DNA of 64,000 nucleotides, from positions 62,001 through 126,000 of the forward strand of contig NZ_BAHE01000010.1 of NCBI RefSeq assembly GCF_000298235.1. Reading direction: 5' to 3'. Origin of the DNA: Gordonia namibiensis NBRC 108229. Lineage in GTDB: Bacteria > Actinomycetota > Actinomycetes > Mycobacteriales > Mycobacteriaceae. Under the pieces are notes generated by a model that did no database searches, was not told the DNA's origin, and was given only the letters and a program-made list of their open reading frames with translations. Positions 18,066-27,025 of the stretch are shown here, piece by piece (within the stretch, counting starts at the first letter, position 1; each line of letters opens with the position of its first letter). Made by a program: the position numbers and the translations under genes.

Positions 18066-19379
18066 ATGTCGTCGGTGAGCAAGGTGTTCGTGGCCAGATT
18101 AGTCGGGTTGGCCGTCCTTGGTCCCGATGGTGAATCCATCGGGCGGGTCCGTGACGTGGTGATCTCGATCCGATTGTCGGGTCAGCAGCCGCGCGCGCTC
18201 GGCCTCGCCGTCGAATTGACCACCCGCCGAAGGATTTTCGTCCCGATGCTGCGCGTGACCGGTATCGAGCCACGGGCGGTGACCCTCAACACCGGAACGG
18301 TGAGCCTCCGGAAGCTGCACCTGCGTCCCGGCGAGGCCCTGGCGATCGGTCAGATCCTCGACACGCGGGTCCGTGTCACCGATCCCGATCTGCCCGAACT
18401 CGCCGACGCCGACGTGACCGTGGTCGATCTCGGTATCGAGCGCACCCGTACCCGGGACTGGGTCGTGTCGCGGGTGGCCGTTCGTGCGGGCCGTCGTGGG
18501 CTGCGTCGGCGTCACGAGACCCACGTCGTGGAATGGTCCAGCGTCCAGGGGATCACGCAGTCCTCGCTCGATCTGCCGGGACAGGGCGTCGCCCAGGCGC
18601 TGATGCAGTTCGAGGGGATGCGTCCGGCCGACGTGGCCAACGCCCTGCGCGAGCTGCCGCCGAAGCGACGCGGCGAGATCGCGGCCGCGCTCGACGACGA
18701 ACGGCTCGCCGACGTCCTCCAGGAGTTGCCGCCCGACGACCAGAAGGCGATGCTGACCGCGCTCGGCCGTGACCGGGCGGTCACGATCCTCGAGGAGATG
18801 GACCCCGACGACGCCGCGGACCTCCTCGGCGAGCTGCCCGACACCGAGGCCGAGGCCCTGCTCGAGGAGATGGACCCAGAGGAATCCGAACCGGTCCGCC
18901 GACTCCTGTTGCACTCCCCCGACACCGCCGGTGGTGTGATGACCTCCGAGCCGATCATCGTCAGCCCGTCGACCACGATCGCCGAGGCGCTCGCCCGCGT
19001 CCGCAACCCCGACCTCACCCCGGCCGCGGCGAGCATCGTCTTCGTCGTGCGCCCTCCGACGTCGACGCCGACCGGCAAGTACCTCGGCTGCGTCCATCTG
19101 CAGGCGCTGCTGCGTGAGCCGCCCGCCCACCTCGTCGGCGGCATCCTGGACACCGACCTCGCCCAGCTGCACCCCGAGGACTCCCTGGAGACGATGACCC
19201 GCTACTTCGCGACCTACAACCTCGTCTGCGGCCCGGTGGTCGACGAGGCCGGCCACCTGCTCGGCGCCGTCAGCGTCGATGACCTCCTCGACGAGATCCT
19301 GCCGCGCGACTGGCGTGAGACCGAACCCGAGGACATCGACCGGCCGTCCGGCGCCGGCGCGCAGGTGAGGATCCGATGA
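18066..19379 (+). CDS. PRC-barrel / MgtE_N / CBS-pair regulatory protein
   Basis: This 437-residue soluble protein is the Rv1232c equivalent. Residues about 8-80 look like a PRC barrel. About 175-290 is the superhelical MgtE N-terminal domain with repeats such as LQELPPDDQKAMLTALGRD, and about 290-425 holds a CBS pair. MgtE channels use these two parts to sense Mg2+, but the membrane channel domain is absent. A regulatory or Mg2+-sensing role is inferred. It overlaps the DUF1003 gene by 4 bp, and that partner supplies membrane helices. Confidence 0.85.
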   Translation: MSSVSKVFVARLVGLAVLGPDGESIGRVRDVVISIRLSGQQPRALGLAVELTTRRRIFVPMLRVTGIEPRAVTLNTGTVSLRKLHLRPGEALAIGQILDTRVRVTDPDLPELADADVTVVDLGIERTRTRDWVVSRVAVRAGRRGLRRRHETHVVEWSSVQGITQSSLDLPGQGVAQALMQFEGMRPADVANALRELPPKRRGEIAAALDDERLADVLQELPPDDQKAMLTALGRDRAVTILEEMDPDDAADLLGELPDTEAEALLEEMDPEESEPVRRLLLHSPDTAGGVMTSEPIIVSPSTTIAEALARVRNPDLTPAAASIVFVVRPPTSTPTGKYLGCVHLQALLREPPAHLVGGILDTDLAQLHPEDSLETMTRYFATYNLVCGPVVDEAGHLLGAVSVDDLLDEILPRDWRETEPEDIDRPSGAGAQVRIR

Positions 19380-19900
19380 GCGAACAGGGCGGACGCAAAC
19401 TCGACACCCCGAGCACGCGGCGCACCATCTCGTTCAATCTCGACTCCGACGTGGTCGGGATGTACAGCGAACGTGTCGCGCGATTCCTCGGGACCGGCCG
19501 GTACCTGGCCATCCAGACGGTGGTCGTGATCGTGTGGATCGCGCTGAACCTGGTCGCGGTGACGATCCGGTGGGACCCGTACCCGTTCATCCTGCTGAAT
19601 CTGGCGTTCTCCACGCAGGCGGCGTACGCGGCTCCGCTGATCCTGCTCGCCCAGAACCGTCAGGAGAACCGCGACCGGGTGGCGCTTGAGGAGGATCGGA
19701 TGCGGTCGGCGCAGACCAAGGCCGACACCGAGTTCCTCGCCCGCGAGCTGGCCGCCGTCCGCCTGGCCGTCGGCGACACGGTCACGCGCGACTACCTGCG
19801 CAAGGAACTCGACGACCTGCTCGACGAGCTGACCGAAAGGCTCGCCGCTCGCGACGCGGAGAGCGCGGACGAAGCGGACGCCGACGACCGATCCCAGTGA
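19376..19900 (+). CDS. DUF1003 membrane protein
   Basis: This 174-residue DUF1003 protein is the Rv1231c equivalent. It has two transmembrane segments at about 43-64 and 70-92 and a charged, helical C-terminal tail that may form a coiled coil (DEDRMRSAQTKADTEFLAREL region). Its start overlaps the stop of the MgtE_N/CBS gene (ATGA). The two likely form a complex at the membrane, and some DUF1003 proteins are annotated as cyclic-nucleotide-binding-like. No function is established. Confidence 0.85.
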   Translation: MSEQGGRKLDTPSTRRTISFNLDSDVVGMYSERVARFLGTGRYLAIQTVVVIVWIALNLVAVTIRWDPYPFILLNLAFSTQAAYAAPLILLAQNRQENRDRVALEEDRMRSAQTKADTEFLARELAAVRLAVGDTVTRDYLRKELDDLLDELTERLAARDAESADEADADDRSQ

Positions 19901-20069
19901 CGAATCGTCCCCCCGATCTGGTCCGATAGACGCTCGTCATCGCTCCGTTATGTCACTCCAGTAACTTCTCTCCCATGAGTTTGCCGCCGTAACTTTTCGC
20001 ATCGCAGCGACGAAGTGAGTGACGACGAGCAAATGCGGAGTTCGCCATTGGGTCATCAGACCCGATATG

Positions 20070-20352
20070 TATGGTGGGTCACAGTTCGGCCGGAACAGGG
20101 TGTCGGTCACACGGCGCCAGAGCCGGTCGGGCGCATTCGCTCTCGGCTCCAGGCCGTGCGGCCAGAGCGGGCAATCACTGCGTCCTCGGGGGCAGACGTG
20201 TGGTGTTTTGACAACGGAGTACATGTGATCGTGCAGGCGGGAACGAAGAATCGGATGGCGAGCCATCCGCGGGGATCGGCGGTGAACCGCCGGGTACACA
20301 CGGAGACGGGGCGCCCGGCGAACGGGCGCACAGCACACGACGGTGGTCGTCG
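20070..20352 (+). promoter_or_regulatory. Structured leader of the lytic transglycosylase gene
   Basis: A promoter-like TTGGGT (20048-20053), 16-bp spacer and TATGGT (20070-20075) would start a leader of about 270 nt. It contains three tight hairpins. CGGATGG/CCATCCG is closed by CGAG (about 20254-20271), CGGCGG/CCGCCG by TGAA (about 20277-20292), and GCGCCCG/CGGGCGC by GCGAA (about 20311-20329). CGTGTG (20197-20202) can pair with CACACG (20297-20302) to close a roughly 100-nt domain. The rest of the gap from 19901 shows nothing else. A c-di-AMP (ydaO-type) riboswitch is possible because that class controls wall hydrolases in actinobacteria, but the consensus match is weak. Confidence 0.4.
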
Positions 20353-21477
20353 GTGAGCCCGCTCAACCTGGTGCGGCGCCGTCGTGGGCCGCAGCGTCCC
20401 CTGCAGTTTCCCCGCCGAGCCGCGACCATCGTCGTCGGTGGCGCCCTCGTCGGCACCATGGTCCTGGGCACCGCGTCGTCGAGCGCGCACGGCGTGCTCG
20501 CCGCCGCGACACCGGAACAACCCGAGGCCCCGGTCGTCGTCGCCGACGTGGTGCCGGGTTCGCCGGTCACCCTCCTCGGTTTCGCACCGCCGCCGGAGAA
20601 GCCGGCCGCCGCACTGCCCGCGCCCCAGTTCCGGCTCGCGAACGATCTCCCGTCCGGCCCGCTGGGCATCCCCGGCGTGGTCCTGCAGGCCTACAAACTC
20701 GCGGCCAACCGGGTCGGCGCCGAGAGCCCGCAGTGCAAGCTGCCCTGGTTCCTCCTCGCCGGCATCGGTCGGATCGAGTCCAACCACGCGAGCAACGGCT
20801 CGGTCGATCAGTACGGCACCACGATCAACCCGATCGCCGGCCCCGTACTCGACGGATCGCTGGCCGGCAACGCCGTCATCAAGGACACCGACGGCGGCCG
20901 CATCGACGGCGACCCCGAACACGACCGCGCCATGGGGCCGATGCAGTTCATCCCCAGCACCTGGGCGTCGTGGGGCTCCGACGCCAACGGCGACGGCAAG
21001 GCCGACCCCAACAACATCTTCGACGCGACCTACTCGGCGGGCCGCTACCTGTGCGCCGGGGTCAGCGACATCATGGGTGAGGGCACCCGCGTCGCCGCGG
21101 TCCTGCGGTACAACCGCTCGATGGAGTACGTGGCGAACGTGCTCGGCTGGGCGGGCGCCTACGCCACCGGCGTGATGCCGACGAACCCGATCCCCGAGGC
21201 CAAGCGCAAGGCATCGAGCTCCAAGAGCAAGAGCAAGTCCAGTTCTTCCTCGTCCTCGTCGACGCCGCCGTCGGGACCGTCCTCGTCGTCGCCCTCGGTA
21301 CGCAAGCCGGCACCCCCGCCGCAGAACTGCTTCATCGTCTGCCTGCCGACGATCACCCTGCCCGGACAGGCTCCGCCGCCGACCAAGAAGCAGGCACCGA
21401 TCACCAAGAAGGCGCCCCAGCCGAACCCCCGCGTCGGGGTGCCCGGACCCGCGACGACTCCGGTGCCCGTCCGCTGA
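20353..21477 (+). CDS. Secreted lytic murein transglycosylase
   Basis: This 374-residue exported enzyme is the Rv1230c equivalent. An Arg-rich n-region and hydrophobic segment (about 25-45) form a signal or anchor. The catalytic domain holds GIGRIESNHASNG with the proposed catalytic Glu, then GPMQFIPSTWASWG, both typical of membrane-bound lytic transglycosylases that cleave glycan strands. The C-terminus is a Ser/Pro/Lys-rich low-complexity linker of about 90 residues with two cysteines (NCFIVCLP), perhaps wall-associated. The GTG at 20353 is the first start after the leader. Confidence 0.85.
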   Translation: MSPLNLVRRRRGPQRPLQFPRRAATIVVGGALVGTMVLGTASSSAHGVLAAATPEQPEAPVVVADVVPGSPVTLLGFAPPPEKPAAALPAPQFRLANDLPSGPLGIPGVVLQAYKLAANRVGAESPQCKLPWFLLAGIGRIESNHASNGSVDQYGTTINPIAGPVLDGSLAGNAVIKDTDGGRIDGDPEHDRAMGPMQFIPSTWASWGSDANGDGKADPNNIFDATYSAGRYLCAGVSDIMGEGTRVAAVLRYNRSMEYVANVLGWAGAYATGVMPTNPIPEAKRKASSSKSKSKSSSSSSSSTPPSGPSSSSPSVRKPAPPPQNCFIVCLPTITLPGQAPPPTKKQAPITKKAPQPNPRVGVPGPATTPVPVR

Positions 21478-21533
21478 TCCGGCCCCCCGCAACCGTCCCC
21501 GGGACCACCACCGGGGTCTGCCGGTGACGCCGG

Positions 21534-21539
21534 TACGCT
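21534..21539 (+). promoter_or_regulatory. -10 box (TACGCT) for mrp
   Basis: TACGCT ends 8 nt before the mrp ATG at 21547; only a weak GGAGC lies between, so a leaderless start is possible. Confidence 0.4.
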
Positions 21540-21546
21540 GGAGCAG

Positions 21547-22692
21547 ATGACTACAGGAGTTGCGCCCACGGAATCGGCAGTTCGCGCCGCTCTGGGCAAG
21601 GTGAAGGATCCGGAGATCGGCAAGCCCATCACCGATATCGGGATGGTCAAGTCGGTCACGATCAACGACGACGCGAGCGTCGATGTCGGGATCTACCTGA
21701 CGACGTCGGGATGCCCTCTGCGCACCGAGATCACCCAGCGCGTGGAGAAATCCGTCGCCGATGTCGCCGGTGTCGGCGCGGTGCGCGTCGAACTCGACGT
21801 CATGGACGACGAGCAGCGCACCGAACTGCGCAAGAAGCTACGCGGAGACAAGGCCGAACCGGTCATCCCCTTCGCCCAGCCCGGGTCCCTGACCCGCGTC
21901 TACGCCGTCGCCTCCGGTAAGGGCGGCGTCGGAAAGTCCAGTGTCACGGTCAATCTCGCGACCGCACTGGCCGAGCGCGGACTCACCGTCGGTGTTCTCG
22001 ACGCCGACATCTACGGCCACTCCGTGCCGCGGATGCTGGGAAGCGATGCCAAACCCACCCAGGTGGAGCGGATGATCATGCCGCCGATGAACCACGGCGT
22101 GCGGTTCATCTCCATCGGCCAGTTCACCGACGGCAACACCCCGGTCACCTGGCGCGGGCCGATGCTGCACCGCGCACTGCAGCAGTTCCTCGCCGACGTC
22201 TACTGGGGTGACCTCGACGTCCTCCTGCTCGACCTGCCGCCGGGCACCGGCGACGTCGCGATCTCGATCGCACAGCTGATCCCGGGTGCGGAGATCCTGG
22301 TGGTCACCACCCCGCAGCAGGCCGCGGCCGAGGTCGCCGAACGCGCCGGTGCGATCGCACTACAGACACGCCAGAAGATCCTGGGCGTCGTGGAGAACAT
22401 GTCCTGGCTCGAACTGCCCGACGGCACCCGCATGGAACCGTTCGGTTCGGGTGGCGGCGAGAAGGTCGCCGAGCGACTCACCCGTGCGGTCGGCGCCCCC
22501 GTCGAACTCCTGGGTCAGGTGCCGTTGGAGACCGCCCTGCGCGAGGGCGGCGATGCGGGTGTCCCGGTGGTCCTGTCGGCCCCCGACTCCCCCGCCGGAT
22601 CGGCCCTGCGGGCGATCGCCGCGAAGCTGGCCGTGCGCAAGCGCGGGCTCGCCGGCATGAGCCTCGGACTCGACACCGTCCGCCACTCCTGA
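21547..22692 (+). CDS. mrp: Mrp/ApbC-type P-loop iron-sulfur carrier ATPase
   Basis: This 381-residue protein has an N-terminal MIP18/DUF59 domain (about 10-85, with TSGCPLRTEI) fused to an Mrp/NBP35 P-loop ATPase with deviant Walker A GKGGVGKSS (about 124-132). Such proteins bind and transfer 4Fe-4S clusters. The C-terminal CxxC that bridges clusters in E. coli Mrp is missing: the matching stretch reads VVENMSWLELPDG. It converges on tatB with a 9-bp gap. It is the Rv1229c equivalent. Confidence 0.9.
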   Translation: MTTGVAPTESAVRAALGKVKDPEIGKPITDIGMVKSVTINDDASVDVGIYLTTSGCPLRTEITQRVEKSVADVAGVGAVRVELDVMDDEQRTELRKKLRGDKAEPVIPFAQPGSLTRVYAVASGKGGVGKSSVTVNLATALAERGLTVGVLDADIYGHSVPRMLGSDAKPTQVERMIMPPMNHGVRFISIGQFTDGNTPVTWRGPMLHRALQQFLADVYWGDLDVLLLDLPPGTGDVAISIAQLIPGAEILVVTTPQQAAAEVAERAGAIALQTRQKILGVVENMSWLELPDGTRMEPFGSGGGEKVAERLTRAVGAPVELLGQVPLETALREGGDAGVPVVLSAPDSPAGSALRAIAAKLAVRKRGLAGMSLGLDTVRHS

Positions 22693-22701
22693 GCGGTCAG
22701 G

Positions 22702-23169
22702 TCAGGTCGCGTCCCAGTCGGTGACGGCGGGACGACGACCGGTCCGGCGTTCGGCCTGCGCACCACCCGAGGACGGCTCGGCCGACGGTGTGTCGGTGTT
22801 CTTGTCGAGCGACATCGGCGCCGACACCGGTTTGATCGGCGGTGCCGGCGTGGTGCTGCGATCGACGGTCGTGGCGTCTTCTCCGAGACGGAACAGTGAG
22901 TCGTCGCCGTCCAGCAGATGCTTGGTGACGATCGAGCGAGGCGTCATGCCCCGGAGCTCGTTGAGGTCGGCGAGCGGTTTGCGCAGGTCCTCGAACTCCG
23001 GACCCAGTTCGTCCTTGAGCTGGTTGGTCGCGCCGGTCGCGTAATCGCGGACCTTGCGCAACGACTGCATCGACCACGACACCGCGCCGGGGAGTCGTTC
23101 GGGTCCGAGGATGACGAGGGCCGCCACGATCAGGATCGCGATCTCGCCCCATCCGATACTGCTGAACAT
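22702..23169 (-). CDS. tatB: Sec-independent translocase subunit TatB
   Basis: This 155-residue TatB has a single N-terminal helix (about 3-22), then the conserved hinge GPERLPG and an amphipathic helix. A long polar tail follows. TatB with TatC binds twin-arginine signal peptides so that folded proteins cross the membrane. It lies 16 bp downstream of htrA, in the sigE-rseA-htrA-tatB order known from mycobacteria, so envelope stress may raise it together with htrA. Confidence 0.92.
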   Translation of the reverse strand: MFSSIGWGEIAILIVAALVILGPERLPGAVSWSMQSLRKVRDYATGATNQLKDELGPEFEDLRKPLADLNELRGMTPRSIVTKHLLDGDDSLFRLGEDATTVDRSTTPAPPIKPVSAPMSLDKNTDTPSAEPSSGGAQAERRTGRRPAVTDWDAT

Positions 23170-23185
23170 CTACCTCGTCCCGGTG

Positions 23186-24724
23186 TCAGTCGCTCTGCGG
23201 CGTGATCTTGCCGTCGAACGTGCGCCCGTCCCGCCAGTACTGGAACGGGATCTCCTCACCGATCTTCGCGGTCCGGACCGCGACATTCAACTCGTCGGCG
23301 CTCTCGATGGGCCGTCCGTTGAACGAGGTGATGACGTCGTTCTCGCGGACCCCCGCGCGTTCGGCCGGCCCGCCGGAGACCACGTTGCGCACCTGCGCGC
23401 CCAGGACCCGCTCGTTGCGGACCGAGCTGGCGTTGATGCCGATCTGGGCGTGGTTGACCTTGCCGTCGCGGATGAGGGCCTCGGCGATGGGCTTGGCCTC
23501 GTCGATCGGGATGGCGAAGCCGAGGCCGATGGAACCGCCGCCGGCACCGAGCCGACCTGCGGTGTTGATACCGACGACCTTGGCGTCGGCGTTGACCAGG
23601 GGGCCACCGGAGTTGCCGGGGTTGATGGAGGCGTCGGTCTGGATCGCGTCGATGACCGCATCGGTGTCGGACTCGGCGTCGGGAGTGAGGGCCACCGCAC
23701 GGTTGGTGGCGCTGACGATGCCGCTCGTCACGGTCCGGTTGAGGCCGAGTGGCGATCCGAAGGCGACGACCTCCTCGCCGATCTGCAGATCTGCGGAGCT
23801 ACCGAGGACCGACACGGTGGGATTCTTCACGTTCTCGACCTTGAGCACCGCGAGATCGGTCTTGGGATCACGGCCGACGATGCGGGCGGCGACCCGCTGA
23901 CGGTCGAAGAAGATGACCTCGAGCTTGGCGGCCTTGTCGTTCGCGGCCATCGCGATCACGTGGTTGTTGGTGAGGATGTACCCGGCCTTGTCGATCACGA
24001 AGCCCGAACCGGTCGAGTAGGCCCCGGAGGCGCGTACGTCGATGGCGACGACGGACTTCTCGACGGCCCGCGCCACCTCGGCGATCGACGAACGCGGTGC
24101 CGATCCGTTGCCGGAGTCGTCGGTGGACAGCTCGACCGAATCGGTGGTCAGCGGGGCCGCGACCTCGGCGGTCCAGCGCCCCATCAAGCCGCCGACGAGA
24201 GCGATGAGCAGGGCGATGATCGCGAGTGTCGCAAGCGCGCTCCAGCTGATCCGGTTGCCCAGCAACACATCTCGCACACCGAGCTTGGGTCCGGGGTCGG
24301 TGGCCGGGGCCGACGACGCGGTCTGCAGTGCCGGGTCGACGAGTCGCGCCGGGCTTTCCGGATCGCGCCAGGGGTCGTTGGCCCGTGGCTCCTCGTCGGT
24401 CTGGCCGTACGAGGCGAGCGGGTCGCGCTGGAGGGTCTCGTCGGAACCCGGCGGGCGGCCGAAGGCCTCGGCGAGCACGGGATCCGGATCGGCGACATGG
24501 GGCTGCGGCGCGGAGTGATTGTTCGGAGTGGTCGCGAACGACCCGCGAACCCCCGAGGGCCGGCCGAAGACCTGCGCGGTCGACGGCGACACCGGGGAGT
24601 GTCGTGCGCGCCCGGGCGTCAGGCGCTGGGTGTTCGGGGGATCTTCGCGGCGGGCGAACTGGGCGTCACCACCGGGAGTCGAGGTGTCCTCGTCTTGCGA
24701 TCCGGTTCCGTCGGCCACGTTCAC
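23186..24724 (-). CDS. htrA: HtrA/DegP-type membrane serine protease
   Basis: This 512-residue protease has a disordered cytoplasmic tail (1-155), one membrane helix (about 160-180), a trypsin-like domain and a C-terminal PDZ domain. The triad is His255 (NNHVI), Asp290 (TDLAVLKV) and Ser372 (GNSGGPL). It degrades or refolds damaged envelope proteins and in mycobacteria belongs to the SigE regulon. The GTG start overlaps the rseA stop (GTGA), so the two are translated in step. Confidence 0.93.
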   Translation of the reverse strand: MNVADGTGSQDEDTSTPGGDAQFARREDPPNTQRLTPGRARHSPVSPSTAQVFGRPSGVRGSFATTPNNHSAPQPHVADPDPVLAEAFGRPPGSDETLQRDPLASYGQTDEEPRANDPWRDPESPARLVDPALQTASSAPATDPGPKLGVRDVLLGNRISWSALATLAIIALLIALVGGLMGRWTAEVAAPLTTDSVELSTDDSGNGSAPRSSIAEVARAVEKSVVAIDVRASGAYSTGSGFVIDKAGYILTNNHVIAMAANDKAAKLEVIFFDRQRVAARIVGRDPKTDLAVLKVENVKNPTVSVLGSSADLQIGEEVVAFGSPLGLNRTVTSGIVSATNRAVALTPDAESDTDAVIDAIQTDASINPGNSGGPLVNADAKVVGINTAGRLGAGGGSIGLGFAIPIDEAKPIAEALIRDGKVNHAQIGINASSVRNERVLGAQVRNVVSGGPAERAGVRENDVITSFNGRPIESADELNVAVRTAKIGEEIPFQYWRDGRTFDGKITPQSD

Positions 24725-25242
24725 CGACCCCGACGGCGGAAGTTGCGGCCACGGCCCGTGTCACGCGTGAGCGGGTTAGCGGGCGGACGCATCGCGTCGC
24801 GGGCGCCGGGGATGCCGTCGGTAGGGGCGTCCGAGCCGAGATCGATCTCGCGGGTCGGGATCTGGGACAGTGCACCGAGCAGGGATGCGGGCACCGACAC
24901 CTGACCGGACTCGCGGAGTCGGGTGCGGGCCAGGGACTGTGCGTCGACGGCTGCCACGCATTCCGGGCAGAGCGCGAGGTGGTGGGAGGCGCGGGCGTGC
25001 GCCGACATGCCGAGCTCGCCGTCGACGAAGGCGGCGACCGCCTCGGGGGCGAGATGTTCGGTGGGTGCGAAGCGGCGTCCGCCGGCGGTGCCGGGCGCGC
25101 GATAGCCGCGATTGGGGAGGAAGGACGACGGGGCCGGTGTCCAGGAGTCCGCACTCCAGGAGGACCGCCGGCGACGGAGATTGGGGGTTGGGGGCTCGAT
25201 ACCGCCGCCCCGGGTCGGACGCCCGCGATCGCCGTCCATCAT
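24721..25242 (-). CDS. rseA: Anti-sigma-E factor RseA
   Basis: This 173-residue zinc-associated anti-sigma protein has the ZAS motif H88-xxx-C92-xx-C95 (HLALCPEC), preceded by TEHLAPEAVAAFVDGELGMS, which closely resembles mycobacterial RseA (Rv1222). It binds SigE and holds it inactive; in mycobacteria redox stress or phosphorylation releases it. No membrane segment is seen, as in mycobacteria. GAGAGGGG lies about 9 nt before the ATG. It sits 231 bp after sigE, with a hairpin between. Confidence 0.9.
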   Translation of the reverse strand: MMDGDRGRPTRGGGIEPPTPNLRRRRSSWSADSWTPAPSSFLPNRGYRAPGTAGGRRFAPTEHLAPEAVAAFVDGELGMSAHARASHHLALCPECVAAVDAQSLARTRLRESGQVSVPASLLGALSQIPTREIDLGSDAPTDGIPGARDAMRPPANPLTRDTGRGRNFRRRGR

Positions 25243-25412
25243 CGTCGGTCACCCCTCTCCACGACGTGTCCGCCGCAATCCGATCTCAGCCTGCCGAGTC
25301 TGTTCGCCACGGTACTCACCGCCGGCGGACTGTGCCGCCGCACGTGGCGTGCACGCAACGTCTCAGCTTATCCGAGTCAGACAACGACGCTCGTCGCCTT
25401 GTGGTTCCCGGA

Positions 25413-25434
25413 CTCCGCCGAGGAGTCGGCGGAG
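25413..25434 (-). terminator. Hairpin between sigE and rseA
   Basis: CTCCGCCGA and TCGGCGGAG form a perfect 9-bp stem with a GGAG loop, 40 bp past the sigE stop. No T-run follows. It could be an attenuator that lowers rseA-htrA-tatB expression relative to sigE. Confidence 0.5.
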
Positions 25435-25473
25435 GTGAGATGTCCGACGATCGACCGATGCCGGAACGACACC

Positions 25474-26094
25474 TCAGCTGTGTGCGCCGATGGCGACGGA
25501 ACGGCTGCTGGTGTGGCCCTGAGCCGCCAGCGCGTCGCGGATGCTCTGCCGGCCGCGATGGATACGGCTGCGGACGGTGCCGAGCTTGACGCCCAGCGTC
25601 GCGGCGATCTCCTCGTAGGACAGGCCCTCGATGTCACAGAGGACGACGGCGGCGCGGAAGTCGGGCGCCAGCGAATCCAGGGCACGCTGCAGATCGGGAT
25701 CGAGATTGGTGGCGTCGAAGATCTGCTGCGGGTCGGGGGTGTCGGCCGGCACGCGGTCGTACTCCTCCGGCAGCGCCTCCATCCGAATCTTGCTGCGGCG
25801 GCGGACCATGTCGAGAAACAGGTTGGTGGTGATGCGGTGCAGCCAGCCCTCGAAGGTGCCGGGCCGGTAGTTCGACAGCGAACGGAACACCCGGATGAAG
25901 GTCTCCTGGGTGAGATCCTCGGCGTCGTGCTGATTTCCCGACAGACGGTAGGCCAGGCGGTAGACGCGGTCGGCGTGCTCGCGCACCAGTTCGTCCCATG
26001 ACGGCATCAGCATTTCGTCGCCGGTGGCGTCGAAACCTGCCGTGCCCGCCGGAACGGCAGGCACGTCGTCGATGGAATCGCGGGAATCGGTCAT
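25474..26094 (-). CDS. sigE: ECF RNA polymerase sigma factor SigE
   Basis: This 206-residue extracytoplasmic-function sigma factor has region 2 ([20 protein letters not shown], with the [13 protein letters not shown] stretch) and region 4 ([20 protein letters not shown] and RSRIHRGR), nearly identical to mycobacterial SigE. It directs the envelope-stress regulon including htrA. The frame is open to 26145 (GTG). The ATG at 26094 is preferred, although AGAGGA lies 13 nt upstream, a little far. M. tuberculosis SigE uses several starts, so alternative isoforms are possible here too. Confidence 0.93.
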   Translation of the reverse strand: MTDSRDSIDDVPAVPAGTAGFDATGDEMLMPSWDELVREHADRVYRLAYRLSGNQHDAEDLTQETFIRVFRSLSNYRPGTFEGWLHRITTNLFLDMVRRRSKIRMEALPEEYDRVPADTPDPQQIFDATNLDPDLQRALDSLAPDFRAAVVLCDIEGLSYEEIAATLGVKLGTVRSRIHRGRQSIRDALAAQGHTSSRSVAIGAHS

Positions 26095-26156
26095 GGTGGG
26101 TGGTCGGTTCCTCTCTCGTGAACACAGCCCGGTGACCCTGAGCACTCACCGTGTGG

Positions 26157-26184
26157 AACAACGTCGCACCGATCGGGTATTCCC
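26157..26184 (-). promoter_or_regulatory. Candidate ECF-type promoter upstream of sigE
   Basis: On the minus strand GGAATA (26184-26179), a 16-nt gap and GTT (26162-26160) resemble the SigH/SigE class of mycobacterial promoters (GGAAYA near -35, GTT near -10). The spacer is slightly short for the consensus. It would allow SigH control or autocontrol. Confidence 0.3.
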
Positions 26185-26359
26185 CATTCGGCGGGCGTTC
26201 ACACCAGCCTGGAGCGGAATTACCGTCAACCGGACGCCCTTACCCTCTCCTACCGGAGTGTGGTCGCCGTATGAGTCGGCTGAGTGTTCCCTGAGGATGT
26301 GGGGCGACCCGGATTCGCGCAGGTCGGCGTGCCATGTCCGGGTTGGACCAAGCGACGGT

Positions 26360-26365
26360 TAACCT
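26360..26365 (+). promoter_or_regulatory. -10 box (TAACCT) for the O-methyltransferase gene
   Basis: TAACCT ends 7 nt before the GTG at 26372; no ribosome site is present, giving a predicted leaderless mRNA. Confidence 0.45.
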
Positions 26366-26371
26366 CGACGC

Positions 26372-27019
26372 GTGACCGAGTCAACCCCGTCCGCCGGCCC
26401 CGATCTGATCGCCTACGCCGAGTCGGCGATCGTCGAGGACGATGCCGTCATCGCCGCCCGTGCCCGCGCCGAGGAACTGGGCGCCACGCCCGTGAGCCCG
26501 GCGGTCGGTGCGCTGCTGGCGCTCCTGGCCCGCACCGCAGATGCCAAGGCGGTCGCCGAGATCGGGACCGGCACCGGCGTCAGCGGTCTGTGGTTGCTCA
26601 ACGGCATGGCCGCCGACGGTGTCCTGACCACGATCGACCCCGAGCCCGAACATCACCGCGCGGCGCGGGCATCGTTTGCCGGGGCCGACATCTCCCCCGG
26701 CCGGACGCGTCTGATCAACGGCACGCCCACCGATGTGCTGCCGCGCCTGTCCGACTCGTCGTACGACCTGGTCTTCATCGACGGGCCGCTGCTGGACCTG
26801 CCGCGGTTCGTGACCGAGGCGGTGCGCATGTTGCGCGACGGCGGCGTCGTCGTGGTGCACAACGCGACCGCCGACGGCACCGTGGGCGACCCGTCCCGCA
26901 CCGACCCGCCGACGGCCGCTGCCCGCGAGGCCGCCCTGCTGATCGCCGACGACGAGCGCCTCCTGCCGGTCGTCATCCCGCTCGGGCCCGGCGTGTTGGC
27001 CGCCGTCAAGACGCGCTGA
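26372..27019 (+). CDS. O-methyltransferase (Rv1220c type)
   Basis: This 215-residue SAM-dependent methyltransferase is of the catechol/caffeoyl-CoA O-methyltransferase family. Motif I is AEIGTGTGVSGLWLL (about 62-76), VFIDGPL carries the metal-binding Asp, and a C-terminal strand supports dimerisation. The natural acceptor is unknown. It is divergent from sigE exactly as Rv1220c is in M. tuberculosis, which marks the right end of that conserved block. It ends 7 bp before the large inverted repeat. Confidence 0.85.
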   Translation: MTESTPSAGPDLIAYAESAIVEDDAVIAARARAEELGATPVSPAVGALLALLARTADAKAVAEIGTGTGVSGLWLLNGMAADGVLTTIDPEPEHHRAARASFAGADISPGRTRLINGTPTDVLPRLSDSSYDLVFIDGPLLDLPRFVTEAVRMLRDGGVVVVHNATADGTVGDPSRTDPPTAAAREAALLIADDERLLPVVIPLGPGVLAAVKTR

Positions 27020-27025
27020 CCCGAA

